Positions 9,004-18,022 of a stretch of 64,000 nt of DNA are shown here, piece after piece (the stretch's first letter is position 1; each line of letters begins with the position of its first letter). This DNA is from Lachnospiraceae bacterium. Its GTDB lineage: Bacteria; Bacillota; Clostridia; Lachnospirales; Lachnospiraceae. Under the pieces are notes generated by a model. It was not told the origin of the DNA, searched no databases, and saw only the letters and a list, made by a program, of their open reading frames with translations. The stretch is from NCBI GenBank assembly GCA_009774175.1, contig VSNG01000014.1, forward strand, positions 16,911 to 80,910. The letters run 5' to 3'. A program made the translations under genes and the position numbers.

Positions 9004-10676
9004 TTATTTTTTTCTGCCAATTCTTTCATTTCTCTGGCATTTTGCAAAGCGCTTGGCGTTATCTCATCTCCTCCCAGCATTCTCGCCAGCTCTTCCACGC
9101 TCTCCTTTGGTAAAAGCTCCCTGATCTGTGTTGTGGACCGGCTGTCCACAACCTGCTTTTCTATCATAAAGTGGGTATCTGCCATGGCCGCAATCTGAGG
9201 CAGGTGCGTAATGCAGATCAGCTGATGATCCTTCCCCAGAATACCCATTTTCTCTGATACCTTCCAGGCGGTTCTTCCACTGATACCCGCATCAATCTCA
9301 TCAAAAATTAAGGTTTCGATCCGATCCTTGTCCGCAAGCACCGTCTTAAGCGCCAGCATGATACGGGAAAGCTCACCGCCGCTGGCCACCTGTGCCAGTT
9401 CCCTGACCGGCTCCCCGGGATTGGTGGAAATCAGAAAGGCAGCCTCATCAAAGCCGTTTTCTCCCAGCCTGCCTTCCGATCCGTCTACCCGAATTTCAAA
9501 CACAGCCTGTTCAAAATTAAGATCAAGAAGCGCCTGCCGCATCTGCTTTGCCAGTGTCTGCGCATTCTGTGTCCGAAGCTTTGAAACCTCGTTTGCAAGC
9601 GCAAGCGCCCTTTTTTCAAGCGCCGCCGTCTCACGCAAAAGCGCCGCTCTGTAAGCGTCATAATCCTGATACTTCTCTATGATTTCCCGCGCGCGTGCCT
9701 GATATTCCTGTATTTCTTCCACGGTATTGCCATATTTTGCCTTTAAATGATTGATAAGATTTAAACGCTCCTGAATCTGTTCAAACTGCCCCGCGTCAAA
9801 TTCCAGTTCGGAAAGATATGCCGCCATGCCTCTGTTATAATCGTTCAGCAGGCCGTCAATATCCAAAAGCTGCCTCTCATACTCCTGCAGCGTTTCATCG
9901 TAGGCGGATACCGTTCTGATTTCCCTGATGGCTCTGGCTATGGCGCTTCCCGCCCCGCCATCCTCGTAACCGCAAAGGCTGTGGGCATTGACCGCGGCTT
10001 CGCTGATCTTTCTTGCGTTGCTCATTTTCCGATAAGTCTTCTCAAGCTCCTCATCCTCCCCGTCCGTAAGGGCCGCCGCTTCAATCTCCTGACACTCAAA
10101 TTCCGCAAGAGAGCTCTCTCTTTTTCGCGTTTCCTCGTCCACTTCATTCTCGGACAGCTCTCTCTTTTTCTGCCGGTATTGCCCGTAGACTTCCCGCAGC
10201 TTCTCCTTTTTTTGTGCAAGAGCCGCCCCGGCATAGGTATCCAGAATTTCAAGCTGTCTGGAAGCCTTTAACAGCGACTGATGCTCATGCTGTCCATGTA
10301 TATCAATCAAAATATCCGCAAGCTGCCTGAGCTGTCTGGCCGTCACCGTCTCCCCGCACACTCTGCACTGGCTGCGATTCTCCATGATCTTCCTTTGCAG
10401 GATAATCTGCCCTTCCTCAAGCGGAAGCTCCAGCTTGCTGACCGCCCGAATCTGCTCCTGATCCTCCAGCGTAAAAACCAGCTCCACCAGCGCATACTCC
10501 GCCCCGGAGCGGATCATGTCCTTATCCGCCTTGGCGCCAAGCGCAAGATTGATGGAACCGATAATAATGGACTTGCCGGCGCCGGTCTCCCCGGTGAGAA
10601 TATTAAGCCCCCTGCCAAAAGTAACCTCCGCCTCGTCAATCAATGCCAGATTTTTCACATGTAAGCTCTGTAACAT
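8997..10676 (-). CDS. recN: DNA repair protein RecN
   Basis: This is an SMC-like ATPase of 559 residues. The start MLQSLHVKNLALIDEAEVTF and the Walker A GETGAGKS near 29-36 are typical of RecN. Two coiled-coil arms occupy the middle, and the ABC signature VASGGELSRIMLALK precedes Walker B TLIFDEIDAGISGRTA. RecN tethers DNA ends at double-strand breaks during recombinational repair. Its ATG directly follows the argR stop codon with no gap, implying translational coupling in the argR-recN pair that is conserved in Firmicutes. Confidence 0.97.
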   Translation of the reverse strand: MLQSLHVKNLALIDEAEVTFGRGLNILTGETGAGKSIIIGSINLALGAKADKDMIRSGAEYALVELVFTLEDQEQIRAVSKLELPLEEGQIILQRKIMENRSQCRVCGETVTARQLRQLADILIDIHGQHEHQSLLKASRQLEILDTYAGAALAQKKEKLREVYGQYRQKKRELSENEVDEETRKRESSLAEFECQEIEAAALTDGEDEELEKTYRKMSNARKISEAAVNAHSLCGYEDGGAGSAIARAIREIRTVSAYDETLQEYERQLLDIDGLLNDYNRGMAAYLSELEFDAGQFEQIQERLNLINHLKAKYGNTVEEIQEYQARAREIIEKYQDYDAYRAALLRETAALEKRALALANEVSKLRTQNAQTLAKQMRQALLDLNFEQAVFEIRVDGSEGRLGENGFDEAAFLISTNPGEPVRELAQVASGGELSRIMLALKTVLADKDRIETLIFDEIDAGISGRTAWKVSEKMGILGKDHQLICITHLPQIAAMADTHFMIEKQVVDSRSTTQIRELLPKESVEELARMLGGDEITPSALQNAREMKELAEKNKR

Positions 10677-11126
10677 CTACCCCACCATCCTGCCAATCTT
10701 CTCCATCACGATCCTGGCGTCCTGCACGTTCCTCATGGCCATCATCACCGTATTATCCCCGGCAATGCAGCCCACGACCTCCTCTATGCTCATGGCGTCC
10801 ACTGCGGCCGCCACCGCCATTGCCATGCCGGACACCGTCTTCAGCACAAGAAGGTTCTGGGCCAGATCCATGGACACATACCCCTCTTTCAACACCCGCG
10901 CATACTTGTCTCCCAGCTGAACTTCCTCCCCCTGAAAAGCCACATACTTCTGCTTTCCCCTGCCGTTGGGAATTTTGGACAGCTTTAACTCCCTGATGTC
11001 TCTGGACACCGTAGCCTGAGTTACTTCATAGCCGTCAGCCCGCAGACGGTCCACCAGCTCTTCCTGTGTTTCCACTTCATACCGGGTGATCAGATCTATA
11101 ATTTTTTCATGTCTCTTTTTTTTCAT
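10677..11126 (-). CDS. argR: Arginine repressor ArgR/AhrC
   Basis: The 149 residues match ArgR in length and layout. The winged-helix N-domain contains TQEELVDRLRADGYEVTQAT and VSRDIRELKLSKIP, and the C-domain has the arginine-binding hexamerisation segment with GDNTVMMAMRN. It represses arginine biosynthesis and activates catabolism according to arginine level. It stands between nadK and recN, its conserved position in Clostridia and Bacilli, 21 bp after nadK. Confidence 0.96.
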   Translation of the reverse strand: MKKKRHEKIIDLITRYEVETQEELVDRLRADGYEVTQATVSRDIRELKLSKIPNGRGKQKYVAFQGEEVQLGDKYARVLKEGYVSMDLAQNLLVLKTVSGMAMAVAAAVDAMSIEEVVGCIAGDNTVMMAMRNVQDARIVMEKIGRMVG

Positions 11127-11147
11127 TACATACTTTAATCCTTTTCT

Positions 11148-11978
11148 CTATGTTTCACTCATCTTTTTATGAAGGATGGAAAGAAAACTCTCCGTATTCA
11201 GCCGCACGATCCCGGTGGTTCTTTGCGCCCTGCGGATCACAAGGCGGTCTCCCGTGCGCAGCGCCTCTTTATGGCTTCCGTCAAAATTAGCCTCCACCAC
11301 CTGCTCATGTCCGTCCTTTCCAGGGGGAATTTCCACAATGATCTCATCCTCCGGCGCAAACACAATGCTGCGGGTATTTAATGTGTGGGGACAGATCGGC
11401 GTCAGAAGCAGGAGTCTGGCCGACGGTTCCACTATGGGGCCGCCCGCCGAAAGATTGTAGCCCGTGGAGCCGGTGGGCGTTGCCACAATCACGCCGTCCG
11501 CACAATAATCGTTTAAAAAGCGGTCGTTCACATAGATACGGACGTTTAGGATCTGCAACGAACCGCAACGCGAAATCACAATATCGTTTAACGCATACTG
11601 CTCCTCCAAAGCCCCGGCCATTCTACCCGTAAGCATCATACGCTCTTCCCTGACAAACTCGTCCGCAAGCAGCTTTTCAATGGCTTCCTCCGCACAGGCG
11701 CTCTCCACTTCCGCCAGATATCCCAGCGTTCCCAGGTTAATGCCCAAAAGAGGAATCCTGCTGTCGGTAATATTTCTGGCCGCCCGAAGAAGGGTGCCGT
11801 CTCCGCCCAGCACAAGCGCGCAGTCCACGCCTGCTTCTCCCTGCGCTTCCAGCGCCTGCTTCTCGTTCGCAACACAGACAGCCTCGCCGCCCCGTTTTTC
11901 TATAACATCTGCTATTTTTTTGGTGAACACACCCTGAGGATCTTTCGCCTCATTGGTGATCAGGAAAAACCGTTTCAT
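11148..11978 (-). CDS. nadK: NAD kinase
   Basis: The protein carries the NAD kinase signatures LVLGGDGTLLRAARN, GINLGTLGYLAEVE and the conserved TPTGSTGYNLSAGGPIV. It phosphorylates NAD at the 2'-hydroxyl of its adenosine ribose to make NADP in the cytoplasm. The length of 276 residues is normal. Its start overlaps the end of tlyA by four bases in an ATGA arrangement, so the two are translationally coupled. Confidence 0.96.
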   Translation of the reverse strand: MKRFFLITNEAKDPQGVFTKKIADVIEKRGGEAVCVANEKQALEAQGEAGVDCALVLGGDGTLLRAARNITDSRIPLLGINLGTLGYLAEVESACAEEAIEKLLADEFVREERMMLTGRMAGALEEQYALNDIVISRCGSLQILNVRIYVNDRFLNDYCADGVIVATPTGSTGYNLSAGGPIVEPSARLLLLTPICPHTLNTRSIVFAPEDEIIVEIPPGKDGHEQVVEANFDGSHKEALRTGDRLVIRRAQRTTGIVRLNTESFLSILHKKMSET

Positions 11979-12877
11979 ACGCTTTTTGCCTCATCCAGCG
12001 CCTGATGCGCCTCCTCAACCAGTTCCCTTATCCGCGCCGCCTGCTCCTCCTGCCGGGATATGCCGCCCCCATTTACCAGAAGCTCTGCAAGCGCCGTCTC
12101 CGCCTCTTTTTCAGACAGTTCCAGAATTTCCGCCGAAATCTCCGGCCGCTTTTCCAGCCAAAGCAGATATTCAATGTTGCCCTCCGGCCCCTTGATCGGG
12201 GAAAAGGTAAACCCGCTCACAGAGAAACCGATCATATCTGCATAATCCACCACTTTATGCACTACCTCGGCATGCACCTTTTTATCCCGTACCACACCTT
12301 TTTTACCCACTTTATTGCGGCCCGCCTCAAACTGTGGCTTAATCAGGCACACCATCTGTCCCTGCGCCCGCAAAAGCTGTCTGGCCGGTATCAGGATCTT
12401 CGTAAGAGAGATAAAGGAAACGTCCACGGAAGCAAAATCAATGGGTTCCTTAATATCCTCTCCAGTCACATAGCGGAAATTCGTCTTCTCCATACAGACC
12501 ACCCGCTCGTCGCTTCGAAGCTTCCAATCCAGCTGTCCGTGCCCCACGTCAATGGCGTACACTCTGGCCGCACCGTTTTGCAGCATACAATCCGTAAAAC
12601 CGCCGGTGGAAGCGCCAATATCCATGCATACCCGCCCCTGTAATCCAATCGGAAACTGCTCCATGGCCCGCGCAAGCTTTAACCCGCCGCGGCTCACATA
12701 GGGGAGCGCTTTTCCTTTCACCTCAATCTTTATCTTACTTTCGTCAAACAGGGTGCCCGCCTTGTCCTCCCGCTGGTTATCCACAAACACGCTGCCCGCC
12801 ATAAGAAGGGCCTTTGCCTTTTCTCTGGACTTTGCAAAACCCTGTCTGACCAAAATCACATCCAGTCTTTCCTTCAT
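11975..12877 (-). CDS. tlyA: TlyA-family rRNA 2'-O-methyltransferase (S4 plus FtsJ-like)
   Basis: An N-terminal S4 RNA-binding domain (MKERLDVILVRQGFAKSREK, about residues 1-60) is joined to an FtsJ-like methyltransferase with the SAM loop MDIGASTGGFTDCMLQNGA. The family was first named hemolysin TlyA. In mycobacteria it 2'-O-methylates 16S and 23S rRNA and affects capreomycin sensitivity. In Clostridia it sits between dxs and nadK, as here. It overlaps dxs and nadK by four bases on each side. Confidence 0.93.
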   Translation of the reverse strand: MKERLDVILVRQGFAKSREKAKALLMAGSVFVDNQREDKAGTLFDESKIKIEVKGKALPYVSRGGLKLARAMEQFPIGLQGRVCMDIGASTGGFTDCMLQNGAARVYAIDVGHGQLDWKLRSDERVVCMEKTNFRYVTGEDIKEPIDFASVDVSFISLTKILIPARQLLRAQGQMVCLIKPQFEAGRNKVGKKGVVRDKKVHAEVVHKVVDYADMIGFSVSGFTFSPIKGPEGNIEYLLWLEKRPEISAEILELSEKEAETALAELLVNGGGISRQEEQAARIRELVEEAHQALDEAKSV

Positions 12878-14757
12878 AACGCCTGCCTGCCCGTCACCGC
12901 CTGCCAGGAAGAAACAACCTTCTCCTCCACCGTAACTGCGTCAATCCCGGTCTCTTTCTTCAAAAGCTCCACATTGCCATGCTCCACATACTCATCGGGT
13001 ATGGCAATCCCAAGCACACGCGTCTCCACAGCAAGGGAATCCACAAATTCCCTCACATGCTCGCCAAATCCGCCGCAGGACACATTCTCCTCCATCGTAA
13101 CTATCAGCTTATGAGTCTTACATGCCTCTCTGATCAGCTCTTCATCAATGGGCTTGACGAATCTGGCGTTTACCAGCGAACAGGATAAGCCTCTTTCCTT
13201 TAACTTTTCCCTTACCGTAAGCGCCACTTTCACCATACTGCCCACTGCCAGCAAAAGGATCCCGCTCTCCGTAAAAATCGGCTCGGCTTTTCCGTAAACA
13301 ATGGGCGCCCTGTTTTCCTTTAATCCGTCAAAGGCTTCGCCTCTGGGATACCGAATGGCAATGGGGCCGTCAAATTCCACCGCAAATTTGATCATGTCGG
13401 AAAGCTCCCACTTATTCTTTGGCGCCATAACGTGCATGTTCGGAATGGAGGAAAGAAAGGAAAGATCAAACAGTCCCTGATGGGTCTCCCCGTCGCTGCC
13501 CACAAGTCCCGCCCTGTCGATACAGAATACCACCGGCAGATTCTGAATACAGACGTCGTGAAGAATCTGGTCATAGGCCCTTTGCAGGAAGGAGGAGTAA
13601 ATGGCCACAATAGGTTTGAGGCCGCCCGCCGCCAGACCAGCCGCAAAGGTCACTGCATGTTCTTCGGCGATGCCCACGTCAAAGAAACGATCCGGGTACA
13701 TATTTCGGAACCGTTTCAGCCCCGTACCGTCGGGCATGGCCGCCGTAATGGCCACTACCTTTTCATCCCGCTGCCCCAGCTTGCACATCACCGTGGAAAA
13801 AATATCCGTGTAATTTGCCTTCGTTCTGGGAGAACTGGGGATTCCCGTCTCGATATCGAAAGGCTCCGCCCCGTGAAATCTGGCAGGGTGACGCTCCGCC
13901 GGCGCGTAGCCCTTTCCCTTCTGGGTAATCACATGGACAAGCACCGCCTTCTTGACCTTTCTGGCTTCCTTGAATATATGTACCATTTCCGAAATATTAT
14001 GTCCGTCCACAGGTCCCAGATAGGTGATACCCATATCTTCAAAAAACATACCCGGCACTACCAGATGCTTAAAACTGCTTTTGGCGCGCCGGATCTGGCT
14101 CACCACCTTATCCCCGTAACCCGGTTTGCCGCGCAGGGAATTATAAATCCCCTCCTTCAGATCCAGATACATATCCGCCGTCCTGATGTTGTTCAGATAT
14201 TTGGAAATGCCGCCCACATTCTCGGAAATCGACATGTCGTTATCATTTAACACGATAATGAAATTTGTTTCCAGCCGTGAAGCGTTATTTAACGCCTCAT
14301 ATGCCATGCCGCCCGTAAGGGATCCGTCCCCGATCACGGACACGATGGTGTTACTTTTTCCCTGAATGTCCCTGGCCTTGACCATGCCGAGGCCTGCCGA
14401 TATGGAAGTGGAGCTATGGCCGGTATCAAAACAGTCGCAGTCGCTCTCCTTTCTTTTCGGGAAGCCGCTTATACCGCCAAATTTGCGCAGATTCACAAAT
14501 CCGTCCCGGCGGCCGGTCAAAATCTTGTGCGTGTAGGACTGATGCCCCACATCCCAGATCAGTTTATCTTCCGGCAGATTTAAAAACAGGTGGAGCGCCA
14601 TGGTAAGCTCCACCGCTCCCAGATTGGATCCGAGATGCCCTCCTGTCACGCTGATTGACTGAATCAGGAATTTTCTGATCTCCTCCGCCAGAATACCGTA
14701 ATCGTCCGGCGCAATCTGTTTGATATCGTTTGTCTGTGTTATCTGTTCCAGCAACAT
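12874..14757 (-). CDS. dxs: 1-deoxy-D-xylulose-5-phosphate synthase
   Basis: This thiamine-diphosphate enzyme condenses pyruvate with glyceraldehyde-3-phosphate, the first step of the MEP isoprenoid route. The 627 residues include the thiamine motif GDGSLTGGMAYEALN, the N-terminal HSSTSISAGLGMV stretch, the pyrimidine-domain region DVGIAEEHAVTFAAGLA and the C-terminal transketolase domain. It precedes tlyA with a four-base overlap and follows ispA by 10 bp, so precursor synthesis and prenyl-chain elongation are made from one transcript. Confidence 0.97.
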   Translation of the reverse strand: MLLEQITQTNDIKQIAPDDYGILAEEIRKFLIQSISVTGGHLGSNLGAVELTMALHLFLNLPEDKLIWDVGHQSYTHKILTGRRDGFVNLRKFGGISGFPKRKESDCDCFDTGHSSTSISAGLGMVKARDIQGKSNTIVSVIGDGSLTGGMAYEALNNASRLETNFIIVLNDNDMSISENVGGISKYLNNIRTADMYLDLKEGIYNSLRGKPGYGDKVVSQIRRAKSSFKHLVVPGMFFEDMGITYLGPVDGHNISEMVHIFKEARKVKKAVLVHVITQKGKGYAPAERHPARFHGAEPFDIETGIPSSPRTKANYTDIFSTVMCKLGQRDEKVVAITAAMPDGTGLKRFRNMYPDRFFDVGIAEEHAVTFAAGLAAGGLKPIVAIYSSFLQRAYDQILHDVCIQNLPVVFCIDRAGLVGSDGETHQGLFDLSFLSSIPNMHVMAPKNKWELSDMIKFAVEFDGPIAIRYPRGEAFDGLKENRAPIVYGKAEPIFTESGILLLAVGSMVKVALTVREKLKERGLSCSLVNARFVKPIDEELIREACKTHKLIVTMEENVSCGGFGEHVREFVDSLAVETRVLGIAIPDEYVEHGNVELLKKETGIDAVTVEEKVVSSWQAVTGRQAL

Positions 14758-14767
14758 AGTATGCCCC

Positions 14768-15670
14768 TTATTTTTCTCTGTAGATCAACTGTTCCACCAA
14801 CTGTTCCAGAAAGAGATTTCTTCTGTCAAAAGACTGTAAGATTGCGACCGCCTCTCTGGAGAGCTCTTCCACCTGTCTTTTGGACGCCTCCAGACCATGC
14901 ATGGTCACATAGGTAAGCTTATGATTTTTCTCATCGCTTCCCACCGGCTTGCCAAGTACATCCGTGCTGCTTATCACATCCAGAATATCGTCCTGAATCT
15001 GAAAGGCAACGCCGATGTTTTCCGCACACTTCTCCAGTTTACGCACCGCTTCCTCGTCCGCGCCGGCAAGCACGGCTCCTATGGTCATCGCCGCCTGAAT
15101 GAGCGCTGCGGTCTTATTGCGGTGAATGAAAAGAAGGGTTTCCTTTGTCACTTCCGCTTCCGGCTTCTCTGCCAGAAGATCGGCGCACTGCCCGCCGATC
15201 ATCCCGTAAACCCCCGCTTTACGGCTCAGAATATTCATAGCGCATTCCGTGCGCTCATAATCCTCCAGCGTCACCGCTTTACGAAACGCGCGAAGAGCCG
15301 TCTCAAAAGCATAATTTAAAAGGCCGTCCCCCGCAATCACGGCAATATCTTCCCCGTAAACTACGTGAGTGGTTTTCCTTCCTCTGCGGTAATCGTCATT
15401 ATCCAACGCAGGCAGATCGTCGTGTATGAGGGAGTAGGTATGAATAAACTCGATAGCCGCCATAAAACAGGAGAGGCTCTCCCCCGCCTCCCCAAACAAA
15501 GCCGCAGTCTCCGCCATCAAAAGCGGCCGCAGCCTCTTACCGCCTGCCGATACCGCGTACTCCATGGCCTCCAGCACCTTGCTCTGGAATCCCTCCGGCG
15601 CGGGCAGGTAAGCTGCCAGTATTTTTTTCACTTCCCCGGTCTTTTTCTTAAGCTCTTCCTCAAAATTCAT
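14768..15670 (-). CDS. ispA: Polyprenyl (farnesyl/geranylgeranyl) diphosphate synthase
   Basis: The two aspartate-rich motifs of trans-prenyltransferases are present: DDLPALDNDDYRRG and FQIQDDILD. Between them lies GKRLRPLLMAETAALFG near the N-terminus. It builds farnesyl or geranylgeranyl diphosphate from IPP and DMAPP. I start at the ATG ending at 15670 (MNFEEEL), because GGTGG lies upstream at proper spacing. An ATG 12 bases earlier is also in frame. The start lies inside the 3' end of xseB. Confidence 0.94.
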   Translation of the reverse strand: MNFEEELKKKTGEVKKILAAYLPAPEGFQSKVLEAMEYAVSAGGKRLRPLLMAETAALFGEAGESLSCFMAAIEFIHTYSLIHDDLPALDNDDYRRGRKTTHVVYGEDIAVIAGDGLLNYAFETALRAFRKAVTLEDYERTECAMNILSRKAGVYGMIGGQCADLLAEKPEAEVTKETLLFIHRNKTAALIQAAMTIGAVLAGADEEAVRKLEKCAENIGVAFQIQDDILDVISSTDVLGKPVGSDEKNHKLTYVTMHGLEASKRQVEELSREAVAILQSFDRRNLFLEQLVEQLIYREK

Positions 15671-15905
15671 CCAGTCCACCATCCTCGTTAATCTTCAGCA
15701 CTTTCTTCTCCACCCGGTCGATGGTCTCATTGCATTTTGCCAGAAGCGACATTCCCCGGTTATAGGCCGCAAAGGATTCCTCCAGCGTAATGTCCTCCGT
15801 TTCCAGACTGTCGATCACTTCCTCAATCCGGGCAAATGCCTCCTCCAAGGATAACTCCTGTTCTTTTTCCGCTTTACTTTCCTCTTTCTTCTTCGCCATT
15901 TTCAA
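15660..15905 (-). CDS. xseB: Exodeoxyribonuclease VII small subunit
   Basis: The 81-residue protein is a charged helical hairpin with the family core LEEAFARIEEVIDSLETEDI and LEESFAAYNRGMSLLAKCNE. It binds the large subunit XseA in the single-strand-specific exonuclease VII. The gene overlaps xseA by 32 bp and the ispA start by 11-23 bp. The N-terminus (MKMAKKKEESKAEKEQE) is longer and more charged than most, and an internal ATG (MAKKKEE) could be the real start. Confidence 0.93.
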   Translation of the reverse strand: MKMAKKKEESKAEKEQELSLEEAFARIEEVIDSLETEDITLEESFAAYNRGMSLLAKCNETIDRVEKKVLKINEDGGLDEF

Positions 15906-17091
15906 CCTCCTGCACCCTGGCCAGAAGACTGCCGTCCTTTACATAAACCCTGACCTGTTCCCCCACATCCACCTGATTCACGGAGGAAAGGGTCCTTCCA
16001 GAAGCATCCGCCGCATAGGCATATCCCTGACTCAGCTTGTCAAGGGGAGAAAGGCCCTTCATATGCTCTGCATAAAGCGCCAGCCTGTGCCTCGTCTCCT
16101 GCAGCCGCCTCTCCATGGCTGCCTGCAGTCGCTCCTCCAAAGACAGAGCCGTCGTCTTTTTCATACGAAGAACGTTCAGGGGACTCAGGTATTTCAGACG
16201 CACGCCATACTGTCCAAGCCTGCCGCGGCAGTTCTGTATGGTACGCCTGCACAGATGCTGCATGGTGCAGGCATATTCCGCCATCTGCTCCTCCACCCGT
16301 ACGAAATCGCAGACCGCCAGTTCCGCCGCCGCGGATGGCGTGGGCGCCCGCAGATCGGCCACAAAATCCGTAATGGTTACATCCGTCTCATGTCCTACGG
16401 CTGAGATAATGGGAATACTACAGTCAAAGACAGCCTGCGCCACTGCCTCCTCATTAAAGGCCCAAAGATCTTCAATGGAGCCGCCGCCTCTGCCCACAAT
16501 CATCACGTCCACCTTCTGCCTTTCCAACGCGTGAATGCCGTTTATAATGCTGGGTACAGCGGCCTCTCCCTGTACAATGGCCGGATAAAGAATGATCTGC
16601 ACATAGGGATTTCTTCTGGAAGCAACATTTATAATGTCCCGCACCGCCGCTCCCGTCTGCGCGGTCACAACTCCCAGTGTCCTGACATAACGGGGAATGG
16701 GCTGTTTGTATTGTTCGGCAAACATCCCCCGCTCCGCAAGCTCCCTTTTCAGACGCTCATATTTCTCATACAGGGCGCCTACGCCGTCAAGTTCTATCTC
16801 TCTGGCATAGAGCTGGTATTTCCCATCGCGTTCGTAGACGTCCACACTGCCGCCTGCGATCACCTGCTGTCCCTCCGCCAGACGAAAGGACAGGCCTTTT
16901 CTGTCAGAGGAAAACATAACGCACGATATGGTGCCCTTCGCGTCCTTCAGGGTAAAATAGATATGCCCGGAAGAATGATATTTACAATTACTGACCTCGC
17001 CCCGAATGCGGATCTTCTGCAACATAAAATCCTGTGTGAACATATTCCTGATGTAGGAATTTACCTGTGCAACCGTATATACATTCTGCAT
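15874..17091 (-). CDS. xseA: Exodeoxyribonuclease VII large subunit
   Basis: The protein begins with the OB-fold DNA-binding domain (YTVAQVNSYIRNMFTQDFML, GEVSNCKYHSSGHIYFTLKD) and continues into the catalytic region with RGGGSIEDLWAFNEE, SAVGHETDVTITDFVADLRA and PTPSAAAELAV. It degrades single-stranded DNA in both directions with XseB. I use the ATG ending at 17091 because GGTGG lies just upstream; an in-frame GTG lies 12 bases earlier. The 30-bp gap from nusB suggests the same transcript. Confidence 0.95.
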   Translation of the reverse strand: MQNVYTVAQVNSYIRNMFTQDFMLQKIRIRGEVSNCKYHSSGHIYFTLKDAKGTISCVMFSSDRKGLSFRLAEGQQVIAGGSVDVYERDGKYQLYAREIELDGVGALYEKYERLKRELAERGMFAEQYKQPIPRYVRTLGVVTAQTGAAVRDIINVASRRNPYVQIILYPAIVQGEAAVPSIINGIHALERQKVDVMIVGRGGGSIEDLWAFNEEAVAQAVFDCSIPIISAVGHETDVTITDFVADLRAPTPSAAAELAVCDFVRVEEQMAEYACTMQHLCRRTIQNCRGRLGQYGVRLKYLSPLNVLRMKKTTALSLEERLQAAMERRLQETRHRLALYAEHMKGLSPLDKLSQGYAYAADASGRTLSSVNQVDVGEQVRVYVKDGSLLARVQEVENGEEERGK

Positions 17092-17133
17092 ACGAACCAC
17101 CACTTTGAAGCGAATTTCAAATCTGTATCTGTC

Positions 17134-17535
17134 TTAAGCAAATTTGGCCAAAACACCGTTCACAAATCCAAAGGAAGCATCCTGACCGAATTTTTTTGCA
17201 AGCTCAACCGCTTCATTAATCGCAACACCCGTGGGAACATCCTCGTCATAACAGATCTCGTAGACGGCCAGACGCAGGATGGTAAGATCAACCTTGCTCA
17301 TTCTGCCGGTGTCCCACCCCTTTGCCTTTTCATTCAGCCTGGAATCAATTTCAGACAGCTTTTCAGAAATTTTGTGATATTTATCTGCAATATAGGCAGC
17401 ATCCTCATCCTTTGCGGCTTCCTCATCCTCAAAGAACAGCTGCTCCTGCTCCGGCATGTCCTCCATTTTATTAAATTCCACCCGAAACAACAGCTTAAAT
17501 ATCTGCTCGCGCAACTCTCTTCTGCTCATATCCAA
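17134..17535 (-). CDS. nusB: Transcription antitermination factor NusB
   Basis: The all-helical 133-residue protein starts MSRREL-type with REQIFKLLFRVEFNK and ends with DLTILRLAVYEI, DVPTGVAINEAVELAKKFG and FVNGVLAKFA, the standard NusB signature. NusB with NusE binds boxA RNA and prevents premature termination in rRNA operons. It lies 9 bp after the Asp23 gene, its usual partner in Clostridia. Confidence 0.95.
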   Translation of the reverse strand: MDMSRRELREQIFKLLFRVEFNKMEDMPEQEQLFFEDEEAAKDEDAAYIADKYHKISEKLSEIDSRLNEKAKGWDTGRMSKVDLTILRLAVYEICYDEDVPTGVAINEAVELAKKFGQDASFGFVNGVLAKFA

Positions 17536-17544
17536 ACACTCGCC

Positions 17545-17925
17545 CTATTTTTCCTTCGTCACGTTAATCCCGGCAATGCGGATGTTCACATCCAGCACTT
17601 CCAACCCGGTCATATTCTCTATCGCGCCTTTCACCTTCGTCTGTATCCGCTGGCATGTGGCCGGGATATTATAGCCATACTCCACGGTAATTGCGAGCTC
17701 CACCTTGACCTTCCTGCCGGACACGTCAACCTTTGCCCCTCTGGAAAGTCCTCTCACACCCACGCGGCTTAAAAGCTCGTTGGTGAGATTACCCGCCATG
17801 GCGGCAACACCGTCCACCTCCGTGGCAGCAAGGGCCGCAATCATCGCTACCACATCGTCTGCGATCTTTACCGTGCCTGCCTTCCCCTGTATTTCATATC
17901 CGCTCTTTTCCGCTTCCTGCTCCAT
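17545..17925 (-). CDS. Asp23/Gls24 family envelope-stress protein
   Basis: The core GTVKIADDVVAMIAALAATE, VDGVAAMAGN, and GAKVDVSGRKVKVELAITVE followed by YGYNIPATCQRIQTKVKGAI is the DUF322/Asp23 signature. The family is associated with the membrane and alkaline or cell-wall stress. I choose the ATG ending at 17925 (MEQEAEKSG). An upstream start at 17967 is open but the extra residues MIYLSKYGERYGDS have no homologue in the family that I know. It heads the conserved run down to spoIVB. Confidence 0.9.
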   Translation of the reverse strand: MEQEAEKSGYEIQGKAGTVKIADDVVAMIAALAATEVDGVAAMAGNLTNELLSRVGVRGLSRGAKVDVSGRKVKVELAITVEYGYNIPATCQRIQTKVKGAIENMTGLEVLDVNIRIAGINVTKEK

Positions 17926-18022
17926 GCTATCCCCATACCTTTCTCCATATTTGCTTAAGTATATCAAAATTTCTTATTTTTGCCTAGCCCTATTCCGTCC
18001 CGCCTCCCAAACATAATCAGAA

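Noticed and set aside
16531..17772. 413-codon open frame on the plus strand across xseA, nusB and the Asp23 gene
   Set aside because: It runs antisense through three well-identified genes. Its composition (His, Leu, Arg-rich) is that of a shadow frame.
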